A stretch of DNA of 64,000 nt from an uncultured Alphaproteobacteria bacterium (GTDB taxonomy: Bacteria > Pseudomonadota > Alphaproteobacteria > Rhodobacterales > Rhodobacteraceae). The notes below the pieces were generated by a model that worked only from the letters and a program-made list of their open reading frames with translations, had not been told where the DNA came from and searched no databases. The DNA lies in contig CACHMT010000006.1 in NCBI GenBank assembly GCA_902581005.1, positions 1 through 64,000 on the forward strand, given 5' to 3'. Numbering within the stretch: the stretch's first letter is position 1; the number at the start of each line of letters is the position of its first letter. Of the stretch, positions 9,941 to 20,664 are shown in pieces. The position numbers and the translations under genes were made by a program.

Positions 9941-11696
9941 TGTAAACAGAAGACTAACATCTATTTTGGCAACTGATTGTGTGGGATTTAGCAGTCTAAT
10001 GGAAAAAGATGAAGAGAAAACACTAGATAATTTAAAGGCCTGTCGTTCTATTATAGATCCTTATATTGAAGAATTTGGTGGAAAAATTTTCTATACAGCA
10101 GGAGATTCTGTTATTGCTGAATTTGCAAGTCCCGTCTCCTGTGTCAACGCTGCGATAAACTTTCAAAAAGCTATTGATGAAAGGAATAAAGTAACCGAAG
10201 AAAGCTCAATCATGACATGGCGAGTGGGAGTGCATATGGATGATGTGATTGTTGAAAAGGATAACATTTATGGTAGTGGCGTTAACATAGCTGCACGGTT
10301 GGAGGCTGCATGTACTCCTGGCCAAATACTTATTTCATCAACAGTGAAGGATCAAGTTGATAACAAAATAGAATTCAAAGTTGAAGATGCGGGGACTAAG
10401 GCATTAAAAAATATTTCTGATAGTTATCAGACGTTCGGCATTTCTCCAACAGGTGGGAAAGTAGAGAAGACTGATGGTAAGAGCTACGCTAAAAAGGAGT
10501 CTGAGAAAAACTATAAGCCAAAGCTGGCTGTCATGCCGTTCTCGAATGCTAGCAATGACGAAGATAGTGGGTATTTAGTGGATGGGATTGTAGAAGACTT
10601 AATAACCGAGTTTTCAATGATAAGAGAATTAGAACTAGTCTCCAGACAATCATGTTTCGATTTTAGAGACAGCGAGATGGATCTTAAAGCATTCTGTGAA
10701 AAGTTTGGCGTTGATTATGTTGTTGTTGGAAGTATTCGTTCATCGGGTAAAAGGGTAAGAATCTCTGTCGAATTGTCTGATGCGAAAGACGATAGTCAAA
10801 TATGGAGCCAAAAGTTTGATAAAATCATCGAAGATATCTTTGATGTCCAAGATGAAATAGTTAGACAAATTTCAGGAAAACTTCTGGGAGAGATTGAATT
10901 ATCTAGCTTGGAAAGAGCTCAACGAAAACCCACCGAAAACCTGTCCTCTTACGAATTACTTTTAAAAGGGAAGGTTTTACACCACAAAATACAAAAGGAT
11001 GCGTTGCAAAACGCCTTAACCACTTTCGATGAAGCTATAAAAGCTGACGAGACTAACGGCCAAGCGTATGCTTGGAAAGCCTGTGCACTTGGTCAAGGTT
11101 TGAGTAGAGGTTTTATTGAGGGTGATATGGCTGAAATATGGAGTGAAGCAGAAGGATGCCTGAAAAAAGCACATGAACTTAATGATAACGATTTTGAAGT
11201 TCACCGATTGATGGCTGAAGTAAATTTATCTGGCAGAAATTTTAGAGTGGCAGAAAGGCATGCTGCCAAGGCATATAAGATGGTTCCGAATGACCCACGT
11301 GTCTTATCAGTTTATGGAGAAGTGTCGCTACGGCTAGGTAAAATCGATCAGGGTTTAGATGCCTTGAAATTAGCATTAGAGATCGACCCAATTGCACAAG
11401 GTAAAACAAATTCTGACTCCAGAACATCTCCAGTATTGTTCGGTGAATATTTGGCCAGAAATAAAGATAATTGTCTCGAGTTAGTGGAAAAATTAGAGGA
11501 TATAGACCCTAAATCATGGCTTTTAACAGCAAAGCTCTGTAGTGATGAAGAACACGATATAACAGAAGAAGGATGGTATAAACGTGGAAAAGAGGAGTTT
11601 AAGGATAAAGATTGGGCAGCTGAAGTTGATAGCTTTCGGCTGAATAATGATGGTGCAAAAGAGTCGCTAATAGAGTTTGCTGCAAGCCTTTTCTAA
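9933..11696 (+). CDS. Class III adenylate/guanylate cyclase with TolB-like and TPR C-terminus
   Basis: ILATDCVGFSSLMEKDE, TAGDSVIAEF, GSGVNIAARLEA; KLAVMPFSNASND; TPR-like C-term. Confidence 0.88.
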   Translation: MASVNRRLTSILATDCVGFSSLMEKDEEKTLDNLKACRSIIDPYIEEFGGKIFYTAGDSVIAEFASPVSCVNAAINFQKAIDERNKVTEESSIMTWRVGVHMDDVIVEKDNIYGSGVNIAARLEAACTPGQILISSTVKDQVDNKIEFKVEDAGTKALKNISDSYQTFGISPTGGKVEKTDGKSYAKKESEKNYKPKLAVMPFSNASNDEDSGYLVDGIVEDLITEFSMIRELELVSRQSCFDFRDSEMDLKAFCEKFGVDYVVVGSIRSSGKRVRISVELSDAKDDSQIWSQKFDKIIEDIFDVQDEIVRQISGKLLGEIELSSLERAQRKPTENLSSYELLLKGKVLHHKIQKDALQNALTTFDEAIKADETNGQAYAWKACALGQGLSRGFIEGDMAEIWSEAEGCLKKAHELNDNDFEVHRLMAEVNLSGRNFRVAERHAAKAYKMVPNDPRVLSVYGEVSLRLGKIDQGLDALKLALEIDPIAQGKTNSDSRTSPVLFGEYLARNKDNCLELVEKLEDIDPKSWLLTAKLCSDEEHDITEEGWYKRGKEEFKDKDWAAEVDSFRLNNDGAKESLIEFAASLF

Positions 11697-11724
11697 AGAT
11701 TGCAACAAACTGAAGAAAAAGATT

Positions 11725-12672
11725 TTATAGGTTTAAAATCTGTTCACCTAATTTGATGCCGCTTGAAGCTGCATCCAGAATTGTACTACCTGAACACCAA
11801 TCCCCACAAATACCAACCTTTTCCCTTTTATAATATAGATAAGGGTTTCCCAAAGGCCGCTCAGTGAACCCATAAAGCCAACGGTGGCCAGCTTCGTAAG
11901 TTGGTTTAGGTAAAGAAAAGGGAACGATATCTATTATCTCTTTAAGCAATAGCTCTTTAATTGTATTTTTGTCGTTTTTAACGATTTTCTTGGCAAAAGG
12001 TTCTTTAGTGTGAACGGTTAAGCAGAATAACTGCTGCTCACATTTGAATCGATTATTTTCTACCTGAATAAGAACTTTTTCGTTCGAGAAATGTTTTTCT
12101 TTTACATGTTCTGGATTTATGTCAAAGGAAAAGAGAGCTGCTGCAGAGCTCCTCATTTGGACTTTCTCTATTAGACTGTCAAACTTATTAATTTGTTTAT
12201 TAATTAGAGTTTTAGCTTGATTTGGGGGTATTGAAAGGACCAAGAGATCATAAGTTGTTTTTTCATGAACCCCACCCCTACATTTCACAACAATCGTCTT
12301 ATTGTATAAATTTAACGAGATAGCCTCACAGCTCTTCCGTATATTTAAATTCGTCCCGCAATAATTTACAAAGTCGGCAACTGAATTTATGGGCTGAAAT
12401 AGATTTCCTTTACGCTGGATTATTCTTTCTTTCTCTGCTCTTTTGAATATTTCTAACCCAAATTCTGGCAATTCTTTATGGTTGTAAAAGTCAGGTATAG
12501 AACTCGCACCATGATGAAATACAGCTCCATCAGTTCGTCGTGTGCTGAGCCTTCCACCTATATTCCTTCCTTTATCAAGTATAAGAACTGAATGACCAGC
12601 TTCGACTAATCTTTTGCCACATAATAGTCCAGAGATGCCAGCACCAATTATTACAGTTTTCTTCTCAGTCAT
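11725..12672 (-). CDS. Renalase-like FAD-dependent oxidoreductase
   Basis: VIIGAGISGLLCGKRLVEAGHSVLILDKGRNIGGRLSTRR; C-term GICGDWCSGSTILDAASSGIKLGE. Confidence 0.85.
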   Translation of the reverse strand: MTEKKTVIIGAGISGLLCGKRLVEAGHSVLILDKGRNIGGRLSTRRTDGAVFHHGASSIPDFYNHKELPEFGLEIFKRAEKERIIQRKGNLFQPINSVADFVNYCGTNLNIRKSCEAISLNLYNKTIVVKCRGGVHEKTTYDLLVLSIPPNQAKTLINKQINKFDSLIEKVQMRSSAAALFSFDINPEHVKEKHFSNEKVLIQVENNRFKCEQQLFCLTVHTKEPFAKKIVKNDKNTIKELLLKEIIDIVPFSLPKPTYEAGHRWLYGFTERPLGNPYLYYKREKVGICGDWCSGSTILDAASSGIKLGEQILNL

Positions 12673-12690
12673 AGATAGATCACAATTACG

Positions 12691-12972
12691 TTAGAGATTT
12701 TTTTTGTTAGATTTATCCAAAATAAGAGATAAATTGTTTAGTTTTGATAAATAAGTAATGAGAGGGTGACCTTTTTTTTCAGAACATTCTTTATGTATAA
12801 AAAAGCAATTTATACATAGGGTTAAGTTTCTTTTTTTTCCAATATCTATTCTGGTTATTGGAATTGTTTCATCATAATCAGGATGTGGATTTTCTGTTGC
12901 CTTACAAAAATCACACTTTGCTTCAGGTTGGTTATAAATAAAGTTTTGCATTTTTAGCTCTTTTCTAAGCAT
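12691..12972 (-). CDS. Cys-rich small protein (zinc-ribbon-like)
   Basis: CDFCKATENPHPDYDE ... LTLCINCFFIHKEC. Confidence 0.55.
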   Translation of the reverse strand: MLRKELKMQNFIYNQPEAKCDFCKATENPHPDYDETIPITRIDIGKKRNLTLCINCFFIHKECSEKKGHPLITYLSKLNNLSLILDKSNKKNL

Positions 12973-13199
12973 CTGAAGTCAGCTGGAGGCCTATTTCCTT
13001 CAAAATCAATATGACAGATATTTTTCTCATGACGTTGGCACCAAACTTGAATGCCAATTTGAGTAAACCCGACATCTACCTTTATATAATCTCTCAGAGC
13101 TATGTCTGGGTTATCTAAGCTTTTATATTCTCTGAGGCAGGCTTCGCAGACGATGGGCTCATTTACATTATATAACAGATTTTCGTGGTTATCGTTCAA
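12954..13199 (-). CDS. Cys-rich small protein
   Basis: VCEACLREYKSLDNPD ... VWCQRHEKNICHIDFEGNRPPADFRCLEKS; overlaps next gene by 19 nt. Confidence 0.55.
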   Translation of the reverse strand: MNDNHENLLYNVNEPIVCEACLREYKSLDNPDIALRDYIKVDVGFTQIGIQVWCQRHEKNICHIDFEGNRPPADFRCLEKS

Positions 13200-13293
13200 A
13201 ACATCTCCTTAACATTCAAAATAAGTTTTAATAAAAAAATTCAAATCAATACATAATCTTAGTTTTAAAAACTTAAAAATTAATATTGGAAAA

Positions 13294-14931
13294 TTATAAT
13301 TCTTCGCGTGCCCTTTCTCTAAGAGGAGCCTTGTTAATTTTACCATTTACATTCCGTGGAAGTGGTTCTCTGGTGATTGTAATTTTATCGGGAACTTTGT
13401 AGTCGGCAACTTTTTCCGACAGTTGGAGCCGAATTTCATTAGGCTCGAGCGAGGCTGATGAAGGAAAAACAAAAGCGTGTGATCTTTCTCCAAGTATGGG
13501 GCAAGGGTAGGGCACCAGAGCGACCTCTTGGACTTCATCCATTAACATCATTAGGTTTTCTATTTCAGCGCTAAAAATTTTATAGCCTCCACGATTTATC
13601 ATGTCTTTTTTTCTATCATGAATTCGTATAAAACCATTTTCATCTTGGCTGGCGATATCACCAGACTTCCAGTAACCATTTTCGAAGGAGTTTTGAGTAG
13701 CCTTTTCGTTTTTCCAATATCCTGGTACAACCATAGGACCTTTAATCCATAGTTCTCCAGGCTCACCTTGATTTATCTCTTCATTATTTTCGTTAACAAT
13801 CTTAATTTTTCCGCAAGGTACTACAAGACCCACGCTATCACCCGGGTCATTGCAATTAATTGGAATGATAGTGGTAGGGGAAGTGGTTTCAGTTGCACCG
13901 TATGCATTATTTAAACTTAGGAATGGCAACTTTGAAGCTAATTTCTTCCTAACAGCATCAGGCATTGGAGCTCCCCCAAAAGCACCTATTCTCCACGATT
14001 GTAAATCTTCAGCAATTAACGCATTGCGATGAAGTAGTAATGCGTACATTGCTGGAACAAGTATTGAATATGTCAATCCATGCTTCTTTGCAAGCATTGC
14101 AAACTCTTGTACTTCAAAATGCTCCATTATGACAATTTTGCCCGCACATCCAATTAAGGTCAGAATTTGAGCTACTAGTCCGGTAACATGGCTTGCAGGT
14201 ACAGCAAGAATAGTGCATTCACCGTTTTTAAGTCCGAGCTCCATTTGGAAATGAAGAAAAGAATGGACTAGCCCAAGATGGGTCAATATAGCTCCTTTTG
14301 GGCGACCGGTAGTACCAGAGGTATATAATAGTATGGCTGGGTCTTCCTCATCGATCTTTTTTAAAGTGATGTTTTCCTCAACGCCTTTTTCAAGTAATTC
14401 ATTAAATTTTAGACATCCAGTTTGAGTCTCAGCTTGCGTAGTTATAAAAAGAATAGAGTTACCATCTTCGCTAAAAGGTTGTTCTTTCTCGGTTTCTTTA
14501 TCAAATAAAACTGCATGTACCCCTGCATCATCATAAAGAGAAATAAGCTCCTCTTTTTTATGTCTATGGCCAACAGGCATAGCAATTAGCCCGGTTTTGA
14601 ATGAAGCAAATAGAGCGACTACAAATTCAATGCTATTTGCGAGATTGATAACAAGGATATTTTTCTCTTTTAGTCCACTTTTCAACAACCCTCCAGCAAA
14701 GCTATCGGACAACTCATCGAGTTTTTTATAACTTACAGTTTTATCTTTGAAAACTAGAGCTGTTCGGTTTGGATATTTGTCAACGACGTTTTTATAAATT
14801 TCAAGAAAGTCATTTGGTCTATTCTCAAAACATAAAAGGTCTCGATCATCATAATGAGTTTCGAATTTTTTTTTTAATCCTTTTGAACTATTCTTTGGCA
14901 TTAGCACCTTACAGAGAAAGCTTTCTTTCAT
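13294..14931 (-). CDS. AMP-dependent acyl-CoA synthetase/ligase
   Basis: LLYTSGTTGRPKGAILTH and NAYGATETTSPT; GYWKSGDIASQDENGFIRIHDRKKDMINRGGYKIFSAEIE. Confidence 0.92.
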   Translation of the reverse strand: MKESFLCKVLMPKNSSKGLKKKFETHYDDRDLLCFENRPNDFLEIYKNVVDKYPNRTALVFKDKTVSYKKLDELSDSFAGGLLKSGLKEKNILVINLANSIEFVVALFASFKTGLIAMPVGHRHKKEELISLYDDAGVHAVLFDKETEKEQPFSEDGNSILFITTQAETQTGCLKFNELLEKGVEENITLKKIDEEDPAILLYTSGTTGRPKGAILTHLGLVHSFLHFQMELGLKNGECTILAVPASHVTGLVAQILTLIGCAGKIVIMEHFEVQEFAMLAKKHGLTYSILVPAMYALLLHRNALIAEDLQSWRIGAFGGAPMPDAVRKKLASKLPFLSLNNAYGATETTSPTTIIPINCNDPGDSVGLVVPCGKIKIVNENNEEINQGEPGELWIKGPMVVPGYWKNEKATQNSFENGYWKSGDIASQDENGFIRIHDRKKDMINRGGYKIFSAEIENLMMLMDEVQEVALVPYPCPILGERSHAFVFPSSASLEPNEIRLQLSEKVADYKVPDKITITREPLPRNVNGKINKAPLRERAREEL

Positions 14932-15202
14932 AAAACTTATTTTTAGATTATTTTAAAGTTTTATCTAAAAATTATGCTGCCTGCAATGATTACGATATTA
15001 TCAATAACATGGCTAATTGAGTGCTTTAATGCGATTTCCACCACCAAGAAAAAGCTAATTATGTATTTCTTTGAACTTTATTTTAAATGTAAATCCTTTG
15101 AATTGGTAAATAGAAATCTCGAAAACAGTGTTAGGTATCTACTTGCTAGTGACTGACTTAAATTTAGGAAAAGCGTTGAATAATAGCGCATCGAGATTTG
15201 CT

Positions 15203-16195
15203 TTAAAAGGGTTTACTTTTTATCCATTCGACAGTTTCATGCATGATCGTGGGGAAATCTCTTATCTGAATTCCAAGACTGTCCCTTCGTTGAAAATCAA
15301 ATTGTGTTGGTGCTACGGGGTCTTCTGACATCGGTTCAGGCATTTGCATGTCTGGTATTAACTTTTGACACTCTTTGTAAATATCATTCCAATGAAAACT
15401 TTCCAAGACGCCAAAGTAACGACCAGAAGCAGAAGGGATTTCGTATGCTGTCAAAAATAGCTTTGCTAAGTCTTGGAGGTGTATTAACGAAGCAGAGTCA
15501 TTTGGCACTCTTTTATGCCTTGGGGGTCCCCCTTCGAGGACACTTTTAATCCATAAAAATGGATTGTGTCTTAGATGTTCTGGTAAAACAGCAGGCCCAT
15601 ACAATCCAGTAGGCAAAAAAACGGACAGGCGTAAATTATTTTCATTACAAAAATTAAATGCGGCTTTCTCCATATATGTTTTAGCAGCTGATGTGTACTT
15701 TTTTGAATTGCATTGCTCTTTTTCATCAGACCAATGATCTAGCTCGTTCTTTATTGAAACTGGGGGAATGGGGTTTGTACTAGAAGTGGAGGAACAAATC
15801 AGAATATTCTTAACATTATTTCTTTTTGCTGCCCTAAGGATATTAAGGCAGCCATCCACAGTGGGTTTGATAATTTCATTATAGCCTCTTTCGTTATCAA
15901 GCTCTTTAGCGGGTGTTCCGTCAAAGCCTTTATATGTAGGTATAAGGCAACAGATAAAAACTGCATCAGCATTTATGAGAGGATTATCTAACGACGAAGT
16001 ATCTGCCATGTTTGCCGAAAAAAACTTGGCGTTCTTTCCAGAGGGAAGGCTTTTTAATCTGGTAATTCTATCTTGATTATCGACATCTCTGAGTGTGCCA
16101 TTAACAAGATAACCTCTATCCAGTGCTTCTCTTAAAACGCTAGAGCCAACTAAACCGCTTGCCCCAAAAATAGTTAATAACTTTTTTCCCATCAA
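15203..16195 (-). CDS. NAD-dependent epimerase / dihydroflavonol reductase-like SDR
   Basis: LLTIFGASGLVGSSVLREAL Rossmann motif; YxxxK-type KTYMEKAAF region. Confidence 0.82.
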   Translation of the reverse strand: MMGKKLLTIFGASGLVGSSVLREALDRGYLVNGTLRDVDNQDRITRLKSLPSGKNAKFFSANMADTSSLDNPLINADAVFICCLIPTYKGFDGTPAKELDNERGYNEIIKPTVDGCLNILRAAKRNNVKNILICSSTSSTNPIPPVSIKNELDHWSDEKEQCNSKKYTSAAKTYMEKAAFNFCNENNLRLSVFLPTGLYGPAVLPEHLRHNPFLWIKSVLEGGPPRHKRVPNDSASLIHLQDLAKLFLTAYEIPSASGRYFGVLESFHWNDIYKECQKLIPDMQMPEPMSEDPVAPTQFDFQRRDSLGIQIRDFPTIMHETVEWIKSKPF

Positions 16196-16244
16196 TTCAC
16201 CTATTAAAATTAAATATCGTAATTCCTTAGTCTGTTAAATCAAT

Positions 16245-17780
16245 TTAGTCTTTTAGAAAAATTTCAGTAACGCCAATACCTGTTGCTTGATAAGCGTCAT
16301 ATATTTCATCAGCTCCTGAAATTTTAAGCGTCTCGGGATTGCCTTGAGATCGCGTGGGCACAATTATTTTTCCCTTGAAGCCGTAACGCCTTGCTTGCTG
16401 TGTAGACCAATTTTGAGCATGAAATTCTGGTAAAGCTAAGATAATGGCTTTTAATTTTCCAAATCTTAGCTTCGACCAAAACCCTGGATCCTCTGCATCA
16501 GCAAACGTAACTCTTTTCCCAGATTTTAACTGTTCCTTAACAAGATTAGTATCAGCATCAAAACCTACGACTTTTACATTGTTAGCTGACAAATTATCAA
16601 AAATCGCACTACCTACTCTCCCCATGCCTAGCACCATAACATCGGCTCCGCCACATGTGTGAGGTTGCTCGTCTGGATGGTGTTGACGTCTTTCGAAGTT
16701 AACTAAATACTTTTCAATTACTATAAAAATCTCATGTACCGAGTTATTCAAAATAGCACCTAAAGCAAAGCTAAAGCATATAGTGCATGTTAGAATGGAG
16801 AACGTCTCTGAATTTAACAGCCCACTTTGTTCCCACGACGATATAAGTATTAATGAAAACTCTGAGTAAGTTGCTAATGAAATGACTATTAAAAAAGCGG
16901 TGTAGGCTCTTAGCTTAAACACCAATAGAAGGCCAAATAAAATAATTGATTTAATAAAAATAAGGCTCGTTATCAAAAATGCGCTTTGAATAATTTGTAA
17001 ATTTAGATCTAAGCTCATCCCGAGAGAGAAGAAAAATGCCACTAATAAGATCTCTCTAATTGTCCATATTCTTTCCCCGAGCTGTTTTGCAGACTTATAA
17101 TTAGCCATTAACATACCTAGAGTGAGGGCACCTATTTCTCCTGATAATCCAGCGTATTTAAAAAGAGCAGAGCCTAATAATAAAGCCAATAAGATTGTAG
17201 CAATAAGCTCTAGTTCTTCACTTGGGTTAAATTTCTCTAATAATATTTTTAGTACTGGAATTAATAGAGGTAAAGCAAGAAGGTAAAGGGTTGAAGGTGT
17301 CCATGATGAGTCATTTGTAAGTAACAGTACTATAAGAGCTAAGATATCTTGAAAAATTAACAATGATATAGCTAGTCTGCCGTGAAAGGTTGTTAGTTCA
17401 TTTCGATTTTCGAGAGCCTTTGAAGCTATGATGGTGCTGGAGAAGGTAAAAGCTAAACAAATGAGCACTTTAATTTCTACGCTTACACCAAGATTAAGAA
17501 GTAGAAGAAAAACAAAAAAAACGGCCGTAGAGTGCATCAAGAATACTAAAAATAGTGAGGTATTTAGCAGTGATGAGGGTTTGATTTTCAAACCAATTGA
17601 AAATAAAAGGAGTTCCACGCCAATCTCTGATGGTATGTCTAATAAAGATTGTCCGCTTCCATCATAAAGTGAGAACAAGTAACCTGATAGAATAAAGCCT
17701 ACTATTGTTGGGATAAATATTAACCTGCACAAATAGCCAGCAAAAAGTGCACCCGCCATCCATAACAGTATTGTTTCCAA
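16245..17780 (-). CDS. CPA2/Kef-type cation:proton antiporter with TrkA-N domain
   Basis: ~12 TM segments plus VMVLGMGRVGSAIFDNL ... VVGFDADTN RCK domain. Confidence 0.85.
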   Translation of the reverse strand: METILLWMAGALFAGYLCRLIFIPTIVGFILSGYLFSLYDGSGQSLLDIPSEIGVELLLFSIGLKIKPSSLLNTSLFLVFLMHSTAVFFVFLLLLNLGVSVEIKVLICLAFTFSSTIIASKALENRNELTTFHGRLAISLLIFQDILALIVLLLTNDSSWTPSTLYLLALPLLIPVLKILLEKFNPSEELELIATILLALLLGSALFKYAGLSGEIGALTLGMLMANYKSAKQLGERIWTIREILLVAFFFSLGMSLDLNLQIIQSAFLITSLIFIKSIILFGLLLVFKLRAYTAFLIVISLATYSEFSLILISSWEQSGLLNSETFSILTCTICFSFALGAILNNSVHEIFIVIEKYLVNFERRQHHPDEQPHTCGGADVMVLGMGRVGSAIFDNLSANNVKVVGFDADTNLVKEQLKSGKRVTFADAEDPGFWSKLRFGKLKAIILALPEFHAQNWSTQQARRYGFKGKIIVPTRSQGNPETLKISGADEIYDAYQATGIGVTEIFLKD

Positions 17781-17870
17781 GTTTTATCCCTTATTTAATT
17801 TATTTAAGATTAGTTTTAAAAGACACTCCGTCAAATTAGTTTCCTTGATATTGGTTTAAAAGCTTTCTTC

Positions 17871-18785
17871 CTACTGTAGTTTTTCATCTTTATGGCTTTT
17901 ATGCTTTAGAATGCCCGAAGCCAAGAATACACCAATGGCAACCAAAAAAATTCCAATCATCTTGATTGCAGGTACAGTCTCTTCTAAAAACATAATTCCC
18001 CCCAGCATTGCAAGTATTGGTGTTAATGCACCGAACGCGCCCATCTCTGATGCTCCAATTAATCGAACCCCATAGTTGAAAAGAATGGTAGCTAAAATAC
18101 CGATTATTAAACTTTGAATAACTATAGTTATGCCTATATCAAATGCAGATACATCATTGAAGTTTACTCTTCCTGTGAGGAGTAATATAGGGGTAATAAA
18201 TAGAGTGCCCCAAAACAAACCTATTACAAGACCGTGAAGGGGAGTAAGCCCACTTTGCCGAAAAATAACTGAATAGACAGCAAATAATCCCGACCCAACA
18301 AGAAAAAGAATATGGCCCCTCCAAACTCCTTCGTCAGAATGAAATAAAATTTGCCATAAGCCAACTAATAGTGCCCCAACCAGTATAACAAACAATCCAG
18401 TTCGACGTATTTGGTCAAACTTTTCGCCTAAAATCAAAAAAGCAGCCAACGCGGTCCAAAAAGGTAGCATACCAGGAGCAAGCACCCCACCATCGGACGC
18501 TGGTGCAAAAGATAGTCCACTTGAAACAATGTATGGGAAAATAGCGCTAGCACCAATCATCAACATTCCAGCTTTAAACCAAGACAGACCTCTGGGGATC
18601 AAATCATATTTGATCATAAAAGGTGCCATGATCAAGGTGCTCGGTACTAATCTCAAAAATAAAACCTCCTCGACTGTAAAGTTAGTGCTTACAGAAAATC
18701 TGGTAGCAACTATAAAAACAGCCCAGATAGAAACTGTCATTAAAGCAACAATAATTCCTAAATATCGATGATCTAAATTAAGCAT
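17871..18785 (-). CDS. EamA/DMT-family transporter
   Basis: 10-TM duplicated EamA fold (GALTPILAMLGGIMFLEE). Confidence 0.85.
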   Translation of the reverse strand: MLNLDHRYLGIIVALMTVSIWAVFIVATRFSVSTNFTVEEVLFLRLVPSTLIMAPFMIKYDLIPRGLSWFKAGMLMIGASAIFPYIVSSGLSFAPASDGGVLAPGMLPFWTALAAFLILGEKFDQIRRTGLFVILVGALLVGLWQILFHSDEGVWRGHILFLVGSGLFAVYSVIFRQSGLTPLHGLVIGLFWGTLFITPILLLTGRVNFNDVSAFDIGITIVIQSLIIGILATILFNYGVRLIGASEMGAFGALTPILAMLGGIMFLEETVPAIKMIGIFLVAIGVFLASGILKHKSHKDEKLQ

Positions 18786-18899
18786 GAGTTATTTCTATAT
18801 GTATTCAGCGATCTTTCTAGGTTTATTTTTAAAATTAGTTATACTTGTGTGTTTAAAGGCTCCATACTCTGAAGAATTTGAGGATTAGAAAGGTGCTAA

Positions 18900-19316
18900 A
18901 TGAATATAGATGGGACATCTCTATGTGGGCAAATTAAGTTTGAAGCGAATGTTGACCCAGAGGCAACAACAATTTGTCACTGTACGGATTGCCAAATAAA
19001 TTCTGGTACTGCATTTGGTTATGTCGTTGGTGCTATTAATGATAGCTTCAATCTTTTAAAAGGAGAATTGAGCTTTTATATCAAATTAGCAGATAGTGGT
19101 GCAAAACGTGAATTGGCATTTTGTGGAAAGTGTGGAACAAGAATTTATGCTAAACCTGAAAATGGAAAATCTGGTTTTTTTGGGTTGAGAGTCGGGACAA
19201 TTAGACAAAGAAAGGGTCTCCATCCCAAGAGACAAGCATGGAAAAAATCTTGTTTGGATTGGGTGGACTGTATCGAAACAGATCAGACATTTGATACGCA
19301 GCCAAAAATAAAGTAA
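18900..19316 (+). CDS. GFA-family (CENP-V/GFA) protein
   Basis: CHCTDCQINSGTAFG ... FCGKCGTRIY Zn motifs. Confidence 0.88.
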   Translation: MNIDGTSLCGQIKFEANVDPEATTICHCTDCQINSGTAFGYVVGAINDSFNLLKGELSFYIKLADSGAKRELAFCGKCGTRIYAKPENGKSGFFGLRVGTIRQRKGLHPKRQAWKKSCLDWVDCIETDQTFDTQPKIK

Positions 19317-19345
19317 AAGAAATATGAGAATACTGAGGTTGAACT

Positions 19346-19636
19346 ATGAAAAAAGGCTATCTTATTGGACAGATAACAATTACGGATCCAAAAAAATATC
19401 AACAATACGCCTCCGAAACAGAAAACATAATAAAAAGTTTTGGGGGTAGGTACCTAATAAGAGGTGGCGATCAAATTATTGCCGAAGGAACTCCTCAGGG
19501 TAATCGTGATGTAGTAGTTGAATTTGATACTTTAGAAAAAGCAAAGCAATTCTATGAGTCAGAAGAGTACGCAAAAATAATTGATATTCGCAAAGAAAAC
19601 TCAACAGGATATATTCTCATGGTCGAGGGGTATTAA
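19346..19636 (+). CDS. DUF1330 family protein
   Basis: GYLIGQITITDPKKYQQYASE ... GGRYLIRGG ... VVEFDTLEKAKQFYESEEY. Confidence 0.88.
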   Translation: MKKGYLIGQITITDPKKYQQYASETENIIKSFGGRYLIRGGDQIIAEGTPQGNRDVVVEFDTLEKAKQFYESEEYAKIIDIRKENSTGYILMVEGY

Positions 19637-19676
19637 TTTTAAATATATTGCTAAATTTTTTTAAATAGTCCATTAG

Positions 19677-20564
19677 TTGGACTGTTTTCAATTTATAGCA
19701 TCAATTATGACTACTTCATCAAAAAAAGGAATAATCACTCTGATTATAGCAACATTCTTTCTTGCATTGATGGATGGTATGTCGCGTCATATGGCCGAAC
19801 TTTATGATGTATTAAACATAAATATGTTCCGATTTTGGATAATTGGAAGCTTTGTGATTTTAGTCAGCTTTAGAGGCCGAGGTGTTTTACGGTCAATTTT
19901 AAAGACAAAGCAGCCAGTTGCCCAGGTTTCTAGAGGCCTTTTATTCATTTCGTCTTTATTAATGGCTATCTACTCATATACCCAAGTTGGATTAATAGTA
20001 ACACACGCGCTAATGGCGGTTTTTCCTCTCCTGACAGTGCTGTTGTCTGGGCTATTTTTAGAAGAGAAAATAACAAGAATAAAAATAGTAGCGGTCGGGG
20101 TAGGATTTATAGGAGTAACTATCATTATTAATCCAATAAATCTTGAATTCTCTTTTGTATCTGTCTTGCCTTTGATCTCTGCAGTTACCTTTGCAATTTA
20201 TGCAGTGCTTACAAGAAAGGTAGCTTCTACTGATAATACTGAAACCAGTTTTTTCTGGGTATCTCTAGTCTCCGCAATTGCGATCACCATTCCCAGCCCT
20301 TTATTTTATAAGCCGATACAATTCTCTGATTTATACTTTCTAATTTTGTTATGTACGTTTAGCTTAGTAGGCCACTTTTTGCTTACCAACGCTTATCGCC
20401 ATGCAGAAGCTAGTGTGTTGCAACCATTTTCATATTTTCATCTTTTCTTTGCATCTATAGTAGGAATTATATTTTTCCAGGACCCTCTAACGATCTCAAC
20501 CGTTGCTGGGGGTGGTTTAATTGTTTTTGGTGGGATTTTGATTTCTAGAAAAAGTAAATTGTGA
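19677..20564 (+). CDS. EamA/DMT-family transporter
   Basis: 10-TM EamA fold (ALMAVFPLLTVLLSGLFLEEKI). Confidence 0.85.
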   Translation: MDCFQFIASIMTTSSKKGIITLIIATFFLALMDGMSRHMAELYDVLNINMFRFWIIGSFVILVSFRGRGVLRSILKTKQPVAQVSRGLLFISSLLMAIYSYTQVGLIVTHALMAVFPLLTVLLSGLFLEEKITRIKIVAVGVGFIGVTIIINPINLEFSFVSVLPLISAVTFAIYAVLTRKVASTDNTETSFFWVSLVSAIAITIPSPLFYKPIQFSDLYFLILLCTFSLVGHFLLTNAYRHAEASVLQPFSYFHLFFASIVGIIFFQDPLTISTVAGGGLIVFGGILISRKSKL

Positions 20565-20664
20565 ATCAGGAAATATGTTTAAGGGATTTCAGTTTGTTTT
20601 ACATTCATGTATCTTGGGGAAATGGAATTTAATTTAAACCTGAAAAAAAATGAAAATATAAAAA

